DNA of 64,000 nucleotides from Paenibacillus sp. 19GGS1-52 (GTDB lineage Bacteria > Bacillota > Bacilli > Paenibacillales > Paenibacillaceae): the NCBI RefSeq assembly GCF_022369515.1, contig NZ_CP059724.1, forward strand, positions 1,488,001 to 1,552,000, given 5' to 3'. The notes beneath the pieces were generated by a model that saw only the letters and a list, made by a program, of their open reading frames with translations, was not told the DNA's origin and searched no databases. Both the position numbers and the translations under genes were made by a program. Position 1 is the stretch's first letter. Every line of letters begins with the position of its first letter. Positions 31,481-40,598 of the stretch are shown here, piece by piece.

Positions 31481-32241
31481 ATGCTGCTGCGTAACTGCAG
31501 GTGAAAGAGCCTGCCTTTGTCCTGTTGGGGATGAGGGCAGGCTCTTTGCTTGTAATTAGTTATTTTTAATTTTTGATCTTCGATTTCAACGCTTCCTCCA
31601 TCAATGACTTCGGTCTGATTGCTGTAATAATCAATAGTCCTATTTTCAGCGTTGTTTAGCTCATCAAAGGTTTTAAGTTCATATTTTGCATTGGCAACAT
31701 TGTCGTTTAGCGGTTTGGCAAGTGCAACATTGTCATCGCTATCAGCAATGAAGAAGTACCCGCCAATGGGCAAAATTACAGGTGGACTACCATTAAGCTG
31801 ACCTAATGCATCTGAAATGGCTTTTGCAAAATTTTCATTCATCACATATGTAACTGCATATTCAGCATTCTGTTTTTCCACCGTAAATACAGCTATTGGC
31901 TTGTTGTCCGCATTAACGATAAACTGCCACCCTGAGTGCTTTAGTTTGCTCTTGAAATCCTCACCTTTCTTATAATTAACGTTTGTAGCCAAAATGGGAA
32001 GAGGTTCGGAAAGTGTTGCGGCGGTTATCGCTTGGTCGGATACGTCTGAATATACAAGATCTTGTCTGCGGGCTATGAGTGAAGGCGCTATTTCGTTTTT
32101 GTATAATTTAGATATTGAGTCATCAATTTCGTTTTGATTTATTTTGTCAATTTTGCTTTTTAAATTATTTACATTGTTGGCTTTTGCAAAGACAGTTGCA
32201 GAACTAAGGCATAGGGTAAAAACAACCATCGTTACAAACAT
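31477..32241 (-). pseudogene. Secreted protein gene with damaged start and end
   Basis: The frame encodes a secreted protein (signal peptide cleaved near TVFAKA) of about 230 normal residues, with VFTVEKQNAEYAVTYVMNEN and PVILPIGGYFFIADSDDN segments. I know no family. The natural N-terminus would be KKFLKP before the current ATG; that codon position (32260-32262) is GTT, preceded by AGGTGGA, so a start codon may have mutated. At the other end, the frame continues through the terminator hairpin and encodes meaningless residues, while another frame ends after IKNN. A frameshift near 31565 is likely. Functional status is doubtful. Confidence 0.5.
31504..31555. terminator. Intrinsic terminator shared by convergent genes
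   Basis: AAAGAGCCTGCC (31504-31515) pairs with GGCAGGCTCTTT (31536-31547). It ends the + strand transporter operon. The minus-strand ORF 31477-32241 reads straight through it, indicating that this ORF has lost its normal stop. Confidence 0.8.
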
Positions 32242-32348
32242 TGGTTTAAGGAATTTCTTAACTTGTATTTAGGTCCACCTCTTTTCTAATTAAAATTTGC
32301 AAGAGAATTGGCTACCCACACCGTGGTATCAAGATGTGGGCTTTTTGT

Positions 32349-33413
32349 CTAACCTTCCTTCAAAATAACCTTCATGGCCTCAATCAACTTCTGCATCTCA
32401 TCATCAGTTCCTATAGTAATCCGCAGATGGTTATCGATGCGCGCTTTAGGCCAATATCGCACCAGAATTCCATGCTCTCGCAGCTTCTGGAATATTCGCT
32501 GGGCGGGAACGGTGGAATGTGAGACAAAGAGGAAATTGGCTGTGGAAGGGGTGAGCTGAAACCCTAGTTCTGATAGCTGTGCCGTTGTCCAGTCTCTGGT
32601 ACTCACAATCCGCATAATATTCTCCTGAATATGAGTCTTGTCCGCGAAGCTCGCTTCTGCTCCTGCCAAGGCCAAACGATCCAAGGTGTATGAATTAAAA
32701 GAGTTCTTGATACGGTTTAATCCTTCGATCAGCTCAGGCGGGCCGATAGCGTAACCTACCCGCAATCCAGCCAAAGAGCGCGACTTGGATAAAGTTTGCA
32801 CTACCAGTAGGTTCGGATATTCATGGATCAACGGGATGGCGGATTCGCCTCCGAAGTCAATATAGGCTTCGTCCAGAATGACAACTTGCTCCGTATTCTT
32901 GTCGAGCAGCTTCCTAACTTCGCTAAGGGGCAAATGGATTGCGGTTGGAGCATTGGGATTGGGCACAATCACTCCCCCATTCGGGATAAAGAAGGATTCA
33001 GGGACGATCTGAAAATGCTCATCAAGCGGAACTGCCGTATAGGGCAAGCGAAATAGATCGGCATATACGGTATAGAAGCTGTAAGTAACATCCGGGAACA
33101 GCACAGGCTGATCGTGGTCAAAAAAGGCTTGGAAGGCAAATGCTAAAATCTCGTCCGAACCATTGCCAACGAATACCTCATCTACGGCCACCCCGTAGGT
33201 TTGGGCAATGGCATGGATCAATCGGCTGCCGTGCGGATCAGGATATAAGCGTAGGCTGTCGTCTACTGCACTACGAAGCGCTTGTAATACAGCCTCTGAA
33301 GGAGGGTAAGGATTCTCATTGGTATTCAGCTTGATGATATTGCGGTCTTTGGGCTGCTCACCGGGAACGTAGGGAGTGAGGGAGGCAGTCGTTTTACTCC
33401 AGTATTTGCTCAT
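32349..33413 (-). CDS. hisC: Histidinol-phosphate aminotransferase (HisC-like)
   Basis: A protein of 354 residues of fold-type I PLP enzymes. LNTNENPYPPS near the N-terminus, PDVTYSFY, LDEAYIDFGG (PLP-binding Asp) and the Schiff-base lysine in QTLSKSRSLAGLRVGYAIG match HisC. It converts imidazole-acetol phosphate and glutamate to histidinol phosphate in histidine synthesis. It is isolated from other his genes, so it may be a second copy or a broad-specificity aromatic aminotransferase. Four bases separate it from the upstream hydrolase gene, so the two form an operon. Confidence 0.85.
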   Translation of the reverse strand: MSKYWSKTTASLTPYVPGEQPKDRNIIKLNTNENPYPPSEAVLQALRSAVDDSLRLYPDPHGSRLIHAIAQTYGVAVDEVFVGNGSDEILAFAFQAFFDHDQPVLFPDVTYSFYTVYADLFRLPYTAVPLDEHFQIVPESFFIPNGGVIVPNPNAPTAIHLPLSEVRKLLDKNTEQVVILDEAYIDFGGESAIPLIHEYPNLLVVQTLSKSRSLAGLRVGYAIGPPELIEGLNRIKNSFNSYTLDRLALAGAEASFADKTHIQENIMRIVSTRDWTTAQLSELGFQLTPSTANFLFVSHSTVPAQRIFQKLREHGILVRYWPKARIDNHLRITIGTDDEMQKLIEAMKVILKEG

Positions 33414-33416
33414 CTA

Positions 33417-34373
33417 TCATCTTCCTCCTTGGTATAGAAAATAAGGCGCGATGTACTGACGGAATACGTCAACAGGCGCACTCTTCTTCCGATGTTTATT
33501 CTTGGTGATGACGCACACGAGTTCAGAGGAGGGCACAACGATGATAAATTGACCTCCGAAGCCGCGTGCATAATGATAAAAAACCTCATCTTGGTGCTCT
33601 ATCCCGCTGGAAAAGGAAGAAATCCACCAGTGCCAGCCATAAAATCCCGTATGCGGTGGTTTCACTTCAATAAGTGGAGAAGTGGAATGCTGTACGGTTG
33701 CAGAAGTAATGAGCTGCTCTCCTTCCCAGCGTCCCTGCTGCAGATAGAGCTGGCCGAATGTGCTCATATCCTGTGGTTTAAGATACAGCCCGAAGCCGCC
33801 AGTATGAATACCCTGCGGATCGGTATCCCAGCGGTAGTCCGTAATACCAAGCGGCTGGAACAGCCGTTCTTCCGCAAATTCGGCTACTGATTGTCCCGTG
33901 GCTTGTCTCAGAATAGCCGATAATAGCTGGGAGTTACCGGAGTTGTAGACCATTCGTGTCCCTGGTAAATCGGCGAGCGGCTGGGACAGTACAAATTGTA
34001 CCCAGTCCGCCGTCTTGGTCATTGTAGGGAAAGAATTTTGCCCGCCAAATTCGGTCCAGTTAAAGCCGGAGGACATCGTTAACAGATGGGCAAGGGTGAT
34101 CTGACGTTTTCGAATGTCACTATCTTGTTCCAACTGGGGGAAGAACTCAAGAATGGGCGTATGGGGAGGCGGCACCATATGTTGATCTATGGCTATGCTG
34201 ATCAGTGCTGCGAGTACACTTTTAGTGCAGGAATTTATTTTGCTGAGTTCTGTGGCTGCTTGGGGTTCATCGTAGTATTCCAGCACTGCTGTACCTTTTT
34301 CGGTGATCAGACAGCTGCTTATTTCCAGGTCAGTGAGGCCGCGAATGAGCGGCTGAAGTTCCACGCTATGCAA
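33417..34373 (-). CDS. Serine hydrolase of the beta-lactamase/class C fold
   Basis: A protein of 318 residues without a signal peptide, hence cytoplasmic. The SxxK nucleophile motif is SCTK (about residue 48), followed by LLTMSSGFNW and VYNSGNSQLLSAIL, which supplies the catalytic Tyr. GGFGLYLKPQDMSTFGQLYL and HYARGFGGQFI (HxG-like) complete the fold. Such enzymes are esterases or peptidases; the substrate is unknown. It is directly upstream of hisC on the same strand. Confidence 0.82.
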   Translation of the reverse strand: MHSVELQPLIRGLTDLEISSCLITEKGTAVLEYYDEPQAATELSKINSCTKSVLAALISIAIDQHMVPPPHTPILEFFPQLEQDSDIRKRQITLAHLLTMSSGFNWTEFGGQNSFPTMTKTADWVQFVLSQPLADLPGTRMVYNSGNSQLLSAILRQATGQSVAEFAEERLFQPLGITDYRWDTDPQGIHTGGFGLYLKPQDMSTFGQLYLQQGRWEGEQLITSATVQHSTSPLIEVKPPHTGFYGWHWWISSFSSGIEHQDEVFYHYARGFGGQFIIVVPSSELVCVITKNKHRKKSAPVDVFRQYIAPYFLYQGGR

Positions 34374-34562
34374 ATCTAATCATCTCCTTGCTGCTTCCAT
34401 GAATATTATCGCTTGTTCTGTGTTAGTCGACTTGGTGGACAGTCTACCAGATTCATGGGCAGAGTTCAAATATTCAGGATTGACGCTTTCGATCTTATTT
34501 TCGTATAATAGCATTCATATAGTTAGTAAAGTTTCTTTACAATATAAGAGAAGAGGTATTTG

Positions 34563-35744
34563 ATGTCTGTTCGTAAAGGAGACCCCCAATATATCCGTGG
34601 GTTAAATGATCAATTGGTGCTTGATCGGATCTTTCATCACGGTAAGGTATCGAGGGCAGAGATAAGCCGTGTTACAGGACTCAGTAAGCCAACAGCCTCT
34701 TCTGCCGTGCAAAGGCTGATCGATAAGAACTGGATTCGTGAGGTTGGAAGAGGAGAGAATGCGCAGGGCCGTAAATCTACTTTGCTTGAATTTAATCACG
34801 CGGCGTATTATGTGTGCGGGATCGACCTGGGCGCTACCCGGGTCCGGCTTGCGCTTGCCCGGCCGGATGGCTCACTGCTTGACGAAGATAATTTTGAAAT
34901 ACCAGCTGGATCACCTGAATCATTACAACATTTGCTCTTGGAACGAGTGGAGCAATTACTCCTCCGCCATGGAGCGGACTGGGGGCAGGTTCCTTATATT
35001 TCAGTCGGAACACCAGCTGTAGTCATGCCTGAGACGGGAAGCTCCTCTCTAATTGTGACAGGGCTGAAGCGCTTTGAGGAGGCGATTTCCCTTCCAGCCC
35101 TGACCCAGCTATTTCCTAGCAAGGTCATGCTGGAAAATGACGTTAATTTGGCAACTATGGCGGAGCAAAGCGATGGGATTGCTAACGGGATCAACCTGTT
35201 TGCCTACTTAGCGATTGGTGCAGGTGTGGGCGCAGGAGTAGTTGTGGAAGGACGCCTCTTAAGAGGGATGGGTGGAGCAGCGGGAGAGCTTGGACATATG
35301 CTGCTAAGTAAAGAGACCAAAGTGGAGGATGTCTTGTCCGTAGACGGATTGCTACAGTTAGCACGGGATTATCTGAACTCAGAGCAGCAGTCTTCCTTGC
35401 TTCGCCAGGAAGCTGAGTTAACGCCTGAACTTATATTTCGGGCGGTGCGCCAGGGGGATTCACTGGCGATTATGATTCATGAAATCTATTGTGAATTCTT
35501 AGCACGGACCATCCATAATTTGAGTGTCATTGTCGCTCCCGAACTTATCGTTCTGGGTGGAGAAATTGGCGCATATGCAGATGTCCTAATTTCAGGTCTG
35601 CAATTGCTCACTGACAACGGCTTCCCAGTCAAACCAAAGCTTGCCGGATCACTGCTTGGGGAGCGGGCAGTTGTTCTTGGAGCAGTCAATACTGCGGCCC
35701 GGGCGGCTTACGGGCAGATCCGTGATGAATTAAGCGATAATTAA
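34563..35744 (+). CDS. ROK-family transcriptional regulator (NagC/XylR type)
   Basis: A protein of 393 residues. The N-terminal winged HTH (about 15-75) has VSRAEISRVTGLSKPTASSAVQRL. The ROK domain follows, with the phosphate-binding GIDLGATRVRLAL, AIGAGVGAGVVVEGRLLRG and GGAAGELGHM. It probably represses the sugar genes downstream until a sugar or sugar phosphate binds. ATG 34563 follows AGAGG. A ROK kinase follows after 14 bases, so the two share a transcript. Confidence 0.88.
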   Translation: MSVRKGDPQYIRGLNDQLVLDRIFHHGKVSRAEISRVTGLSKPTASSAVQRLIDKNWIREVGRGENAQGRKSTLLEFNHAAYYVCGIDLGATRVRLALARPDGSLLDEDNFEIPAGSPESLQHLLLERVEQLLLRHGADWGQVPYISVGTPAVVMPETGSSSLIVTGLKRFEEAISLPALTQLFPSKVMLENDVNLATMAEQSDGIANGINLFAYLAIGAGVGAGVVVEGRLLRGMGGAAGELGHMLLSKETKVEDVLSVDGLLQLARDYLNSEQQSSLLRQEAELTPELIFRAVRQGDSLAIMIHEIYCEFLARTIHNLSVIVAPELIVLGGEIGAYADVLISGLQLLTDNGFPVKPKLAGSLLGERAVVLGAVNTAARAAYGQIRDELSDN

Positions 35745-35758
35745 AGGAGAGATCAGTT

Positions 35759-36736
35759 TTGACATCAGAGAATATGACAGGATATAAGGCGGGCATTGAT
35801 ATTGGAGGAACGAAGACGATGTTCTGCATTACGGATGCTCTTGGTGAAATTGTACTTATAGAGCGGAGGGCAACTACTGCACATTCCCGTCCAGAGCGAT
35901 TCTTTCAGTGGCTCTTTGGAGAATTGCAGGTCTTATTAGCAGGATTCCCACTTGAGATCGAACAGCTTATCGGCATCGGTATCGGCTTTCCCGGGGTGAT
36001 AGGTGATACCGAGGGTATTCTGAGCCATGCACCAGCTCTGCCCTGGCCTGCTGTGAACATTAGGCCGCTGATACGCAATTATTATAAAGGCCTGCTTTAT
36101 TTGGATAACGATGTTAATCTTGCGCTTCTTGGTGAGCGCGATAAGGGTGCAGCCCAGAATAAAGAGCATGTTCTGATGATTACAGTGGGAACCGGCATTG
36201 GCAGTGCGCTGTTGTTAAATGGCCAGCTGTATAAAGGTGCGGATTATACAGCAGGTGAAGTTGGGTATTTCGTAGTTGAAGTCAGTGAAACTCAGCAGGC
36301 GTCTGCTTCGGGGACTTCATTCGGCCCGCTTGAAGCTGTAGCATCAGGCACCGGAATTACTGCTCATGCCAGAGCTTATTTTGCAGCAGGCAGCAGGGGA
36401 TCGCTGATTTCGGAACTGGCTGCAAGCAGGGAAGAGCAGATCGGTGCCAGGCATGTGCTGGAAGCTGCAGCCAAGGGAGATGCCGCTGCTCTGCAGATTA
36501 TGGACAAGCCGCTGAACCATATGGCGGCAGGCATTGCCAACGCGGTGTCGCTGCTGAATCCGCAAATGGTAGTCATTGGCGGAGGTGTGGCTGATTCTGG
36601 CAGCTATTACGTAAATGAAATAAGCAACAGAGTACGATTGTATACCCCGTTCCCAGTGGTTATCAGACCGGCATTACTAGGAAATACAGCCGGAGCCATC
36701 GGTGCGGCAGCAGCCGTTACAGCTAAACCTCAGTGA
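35759..36736 (+). CDS. ROK-family sugar kinase
   Basis: A protein of 325 residues. AGIDIGGTKTMFCITD is the ATP phosphate loop, GIGIGFPGVIG the second, LDNDVNLALLGE includes the catalytic Asp, and GTGIGSALLLNGQLYKGADY is followed by a GEVGY segment. The CXCGXXGC zinc motif typical of many ROK kinases is not present; the corresponding region (residues about 175-200) reads SETQQASASGTSFGPLEAVA, so substrate geometry may differ. TTG 35759 has AAAGGAGA upstream. It probably phosphorylates a sugar imported by the adjacent MFS or ABC transporter. Confidence 0.85.
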   Translation: MTSENMTGYKAGIDIGGTKTMFCITDALGEIVLIERRATTAHSRPERFFQWLFGELQVLLAGFPLEIEQLIGIGIGFPGVIGDTEGILSHAPALPWPAVNIRPLIRNYYKGLLYLDNDVNLALLGERDKGAAQNKEHVLMITVGTGIGSALLLNGQLYKGADYTAGEVGYFVVEVSETQQASASGTSFGPLEAVASGTGITAHARAYFAAGSRGSLISELAASREEQIGARHVLEAAAKGDAAALQIMDKPLNHMAAGIANAVSLLNPQMVVIGGGVADSGSYYVNEISNRVRLYTPFPVVIRPALLGNTAGAIGAAAAVTAKPQ

Positions 36737-36750
36737 GGGGAGAAACAATC

Positions 36751-37929
36751 ATGGAGAATGTGGCGGTAGTGGCAACAGAAGCCAAGGTGGAACTCGTTAA
36801 GCTACGTGTGTTATATTTACTGACTGGATTGGCGGGAGGGATGTTTAATCCTTATTTGACGACCTTGCTTGTACATCAAGGCATGGCCGCCAATTATGTA
36901 GGCGTGATGATGTCCATTGGCACACTGCTATCGATTCTCGTGCAACCCATATGGGGCCTGTTGGTTGACCGGTTTCGCCAAACGAAGCTGGTGCTTGTAC
37001 TTAGTATATCGGTGCCGGCCATCATGTCTTATTTTTATAACATTGAACTATTTGTCGTGATGGTGATGGTTTATACTCTATCGATTATTTTTCAGTCCAC
37101 CCAAAGCCCGATTGCTGATTCCTATGCCGTTTCTGCTGCACGCAAGGGGCAGACCTCTTATGGTACGGTCCGCAGTCTGGGCAGCTTGGGAACAGCTTTG
37201 GGTGGTTATGCGGGCGGACTTTATCTATCTAGATTTGAGATTACCCAGCTTTGGATGCCCTTTCTAGCTTTAAGTCTTGCTGGTGCTTTTACGGTTCTAA
37301 CTTTGTCTAAACGTTCGGAGGGCTATTCCGCAGTTGTTCCTTTAGCCCAAGGATTGAAGGTGCTATTCCGGAATCGTTCTTTTCTCCTATTTCTTATCGC
37401 TTGCATATTCGTCAACCAAACGCTTACGGCTTATAATTCGTTCTTTGTGCTTTCCTTTAAGAGCGCTGGTGGCAGCTACTCATTAGTGGGCACTGCACTA
37501 TTGCTCGCTTCCCTAACGAATGTGCCTTCCATGCTGCTGGCAGCCAAGATTCTCCGAAGAATCGGTCACGAACAAACCCTGCTGCTTGCAGCTTTTTTCT
37601 ATGCGCTCCGCTGGGCTATTCAGTGGATGTTCCCCATTCCATCGGTCATGGTTGGCATTCAGGTGCTGCATGGATTATCTTTCGGTTTGTTCTACGTAGC
37701 AGCGGTTGAATATGTGGCTAATGTGTCAGGTAGAGAGATGCAGGCCACGGGACAAAGTATATTCAATATGGTATTTGTTGGGGTCGGAGGTATCGTCGGC
37801 AACCTGTTGAACGGCTATTTGTTCTATACTGGAGGGGCACAAGTCATGTATCTGGCTTGTACCATTAGTGCGTTGATCGGGGCAGGCATGCTATATTGGA
37901 TAAACAGAATAGCGAAAATGTCACCTTAA
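36751..37929 (+). CDS. MFS transporter (sugar/nucleoside symporter-like)
   Basis: A protein of 392 residues with about twelve hydrophobic segments. The early IWGLLVDRFRQTKLVLVLS is the loop 2-3 motif, and GTVRSLGSLGTALGGYAGG is a typical helix of HcaT/LacY-like symporters. ATG 36751 follows GGGGAG by eight bases; the frame starts four bases before the kinase stop. Co-transcription with a ROK kinase suggests a sugar substrate. Confidence 0.85.
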   Translation: MENVAVVATEAKVELVKLRVLYLLTGLAGGMFNPYLTTLLVHQGMAANYVGVMMSIGTLLSILVQPIWGLLVDRFRQTKLVLVLSISVPAIMSYFYNIELFVVMVMVYTLSIIFQSTQSPIADSYAVSAARKGQTSYGTVRSLGSLGTALGGYAGGLYLSRFEITQLWMPFLALSLAGAFTVLTLSKRSEGYSAVVPLAQGLKVLFRNRSFLLFLIACIFVNQTLTAYNSFFVLSFKSAGGSYSLVGTALLLASLTNVPSMLLAAKILRRIGHEQTLLLAAFFYALRWAIQWMFPIPSVMVGIQVLHGLSFGLFYVAAVEYVANVSGREMQATGQSIFNMVFVGVGGIVGNLLNGYLFYTGGAQVMYLACTISALIGAGMLYWINRIAKMSP

Positions 37930-37992
37930 ATCCTTTTGTTAAAGTACTAGGCGGCATTTCTCGGATTCAATTGGAATAGACGGGGGATGCTT

Positions 37993-40230
37993 ATGAAGCG
38001 GAATTGGTCCAGCAGAATGATGTTTTCCTACTTCCCGATCTTTCTGCTAACAGTGTCCATCTTGATTTTCCTCTCCTTTCTAATTGTAGGGGAGCTATCG
38101 CGTAGTGAAACGAATAAAGCTAACCGTATTTCAACAGGTTACGTCGTCGACTCTGTGCAGAATGCTTTGAAGGAGACGGAATTATCAGTACTTCAGGAGA
38201 TGGAGACCAACCTGGAAATCGGTGGCTTCTTAAGCGGAGTTAACGGCGAAGGCGATGGCAGCCGCCTGTATAATACCGTAAATGATCTGCGGAGAATTCT
38301 TTATCGTAACCAACTGATCGACTCTATTTATATTTACCGTACCTTGGACGGGAAGGTGCTGACGCTGAACGGACTTACGGATTTGGAGGTTTTTCCTGAC
38401 CGTACCTTTCTGCAGCAGGCTATAGCGAATAAGAATGTGCGAACTTGGAGCGGAGTGCGCTCCTCACAGCTGATAAGCTCTGAAAGTTCGACACAGGTGA
38501 TCAGTATTTATAAGCAGTTGCCGATTCCTTTTGGGGCTGAGGGGATTATCGTAGTCAATATTAATATGCACCGGATCGAGCGGATGATTGACGATATGAC
38601 CAACAGCCAGATTTCTTTTATGCGGATTGTGGATAATGAGGGTGGACTGGTCTACGCTGCACATCCTGAAACTGAACTGCCTAAGGGCAACATTCTGACT
38701 ACTATCCATTCCAAGGAGATAGGCTGGACTTTCGAGAGCGGTATTCGGTCCGGTCAGTTATTCGCTTGGGTGTCAGTAGTCTCTTACATTTGGATCGTCA
38801 TTGGTATTCTTACTGTCGTGCTGGGTACAATATATATTCTTTACATTACACGCAAGAACTATCGCCCTATCAAAGCTATGATGAATCGACTTCAGGCGCT
38901 GCAGTTTCGTCAGGAAGGCCTAAATGCCCCATCCAGAAATGAGCTTGTAATCATTGACCAGGCGCTGGAAAGCTTAATTGAACAGACAATGGATTACAAA
39001 AAGCAGCATGATGAGAATCTACTGGTTCATCGCCGCCAGCTTTTTCTTGATTTGCTAGAAGGGGAACGCTTAACTTTTCTGGAAGACAGGCTGGAACGTT
39101 TCAAGCCTTTACCGGCCAACTTCACACAATTCGTCTTCATCGCCGCTGAAATTAATCAATATAATGATTTTCGGGTAAACCATTCGGATAAGGACCAGAA
39201 TATGCTGAAGTTTACACTGATGAATCTTTTTCAGGAATTGACGAATGAGGAAAGTATGCAAGGCTGGTCCGAGTGGATTAACGGCAATCGCATAGGGCTG
39301 ATTATTGGCTCGAATCAGAATCTTAAGAAAGATAGAGAGAATCTGCGCATGCTGGCGGAGAAATGTTTAAGTTGGGCATACGATAATTTGGGCATATCAC
39401 TGGCTATTGGGGTGGGGCCGGTAGTAGAAGGCTTAGAAGCTATTCCTGAATCCTACAATGCCGCGGATATGGCACTCCAGCATAAATTGTCGCTTGGACA
39501 GGGTATGGTCGTGATGAGTGATGAACTGCCAGACAAATCGATGCTGCAATCCTACAAGTATTTGCAGTTGTTCAGTGAACTGGTGCGGGAATTTCGGATC
39601 GCAGATGAGAATTGGCGGCATAAGCTCGATGAACTGTTTAGTTCATTCCGCAAGGATCACATCAGAGATGAGGAGATTCATATGCTGCTGCATACCTTAA
39701 TCCAGATGATGGGACGCGAATTGGGAGAGCTGTCAGATAGTATGCGCAAAATCTTCGGGGAAGCCAGTTTACAATCATATTATACGGAAATTGAAGCAGG
39801 CTCCACATTGAATGAGCTAGAGTCCATTGTGCTGAAATGGCTGACTGAGATCTACCGGATCTATGTATTTGTTAATGAGTCCAAGAGCTACCGGGCGATG
39901 ATTAACGAGATGAAGGTATATATTGAGGAGAATTTCGATAATCCGGACTTATCCCTGAAGCATCTCAGTGACCGGTTTCAAATATCGGGCAAATATGCCA
40001 GTCATTTATTCAAGGAAGAATTCAACATGAAGTTTGTGGATTTTCTGACGCAGCTGCGAATGCAGCGGGCGGAATATTTGCTGGCTACTACGGGGGATAA
40101 CCTGCAGGAGATAGCCCAGAAGCTGGGTTATGCAAATTCCATCACCTTCGGCCGTGTGTTCAAACGAATAGTTGGAGTCACGCCAGGCGATTACCGCAAG
40201 CTCAAAATGAAGCCGGGAGCATCCGAATAA
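37993..40230 (+). CDS. Membrane-bound AraC-family regulator with Cache-like sensor
   Basis: A protein of 745 residues. N-terminal membrane segment (~10-32), a ~230-residue extracytoplasmic region, second membrane segment (~257-280), a cytoplasmic coiled and GGDEF-like-length linker, and a C-terminal HTH_18 (~650-740) with LSLKHLSDRFQISGKYASHL and LQEIAQKLGYANSITFGRVF. This one-component layout is common in Paenibacillus next to LplABC-type importers; binding of a sugar outside would be transmitted to DNA binding inside. It probably activates the 40599 operon. Confidence 0.88.
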   Translation: MKRNWSSRMMFSYFPIFLLTVSILIFLSFLIVGELSRSETNKANRISTGYVVDSVQNALKETELSVLQEMETNLEIGGFLSGVNGEGDGSRLYNTVNDLRRILYRNQLIDSIYIYRTLDGKVLTLNGLTDLEVFPDRTFLQQAIANKNVRTWSGVRSSQLISSESSTQVISIYKQLPIPFGAEGIIVVNINMHRIERMIDDMTNSQISFMRIVDNEGGLVYAAHPETELPKGNILTTIHSKEIGWTFESGIRSGQLFAWVSVVSYIWIVIGILTVVLGTIYILYITRKNYRPIKAMMNRLQALQFRQEGLNAPSRNELVIIDQALESLIEQTMDYKKQHDENLLVHRRQLFLDLLEGERLTFLEDRLERFKPLPANFTQFVFIAAEINQYNDFRVNHSDKDQNMLKFTLMNLFQELTNEESMQGWSEWINGNRIGLIIGSNQNLKKDRENLRMLAEKCLSWAYDNLGISLAIGVGPVVEGLEAIPESYNAADMALQHKLSLGQGMVVMSDELPDKSMLQSYKYLQLFSELVREFRIADENWRHKLDELFSSFRKDHIRDEEIHMLLHTLIQMMGRELGELSDSMRKIFGEASLQSYYTEIEAGSTLNELESIVLKWLTEIYRIYVFVNESKSYRAMINEMKVYIEENFDNPDLSLKHLSDRFQISGKYASHLFKEEFNMKFVDFLTQLRMQRAEYLLATTGDNLQEIAQKLGYANSITFGRVFKRIVGVTPGDYRKLKMKPGASE

Positions 40231-40236
40231 CGTTGC

Positions 40237-40291
40237 AGAAGTTTATTGGAGTTAGCCTAATGGCACAACTTCAGTAAGCTTCTATTTTTTT
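40237..40291 (+). terminator. Intrinsic terminator after the AraC-type regulator
   Basis: An imperfect 17-bp stem, AGAAGTTTATTGGAGTT with AACTTCAGTAAGCTTCT, is followed by ATTTTTTT. Confidence 0.85.
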
Positions 40292-40598
40292 GAAAATATA
40301 AGAATGTATATATTCCACACGATAACTTATCCTTATCTGTCTCGAAGAAACGGGTGTTGTCCATGTAAAAGGTCGGCGAAGCTGTTTATTCTTGTAAGGA
40401 AAGCAGTTTGCTTTTGCGAAAATAGTTTATCTCGTCATATTATATGACACAAATACTGCCAGTCTATCATGAGAAAATGGTTTATTGTGCTTATTAAAGT
40501 TAATATGTGATACTTGTTGACATCAAGAAGGTTGATCACGAATTGATCAGCTAACGAAGATAACTATACTGACATTATAAGGGGAAGGTGTTGAGAGA
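40292..40598 (+). promoter_or_regulatory. Control region of the LplABC-type operon
   Basis: GTCATAT-t-ATATGAC (40434-40448) is a perfect 15-bp palindrome. TTGATCA-cgaa-TTGATCA (40533-40550) is a direct repeat of a self-complementary hexamer, and TTGTTGACATC near 40515 may be a -35 element. These are candidate sites for the adjacent AraC-type or ROK regulators. No gene is seen in the region. Confidence 0.45.

Noticed and set aside
32310..32345. Possible terminator CCCACA ... TGTGGG-ctttttg between the damaged secreted-protein gene and hisC
   Set aside because: The T run follows on the + strand, where no transcript is expected here; left out as an annotated feature, though it may be a relic.
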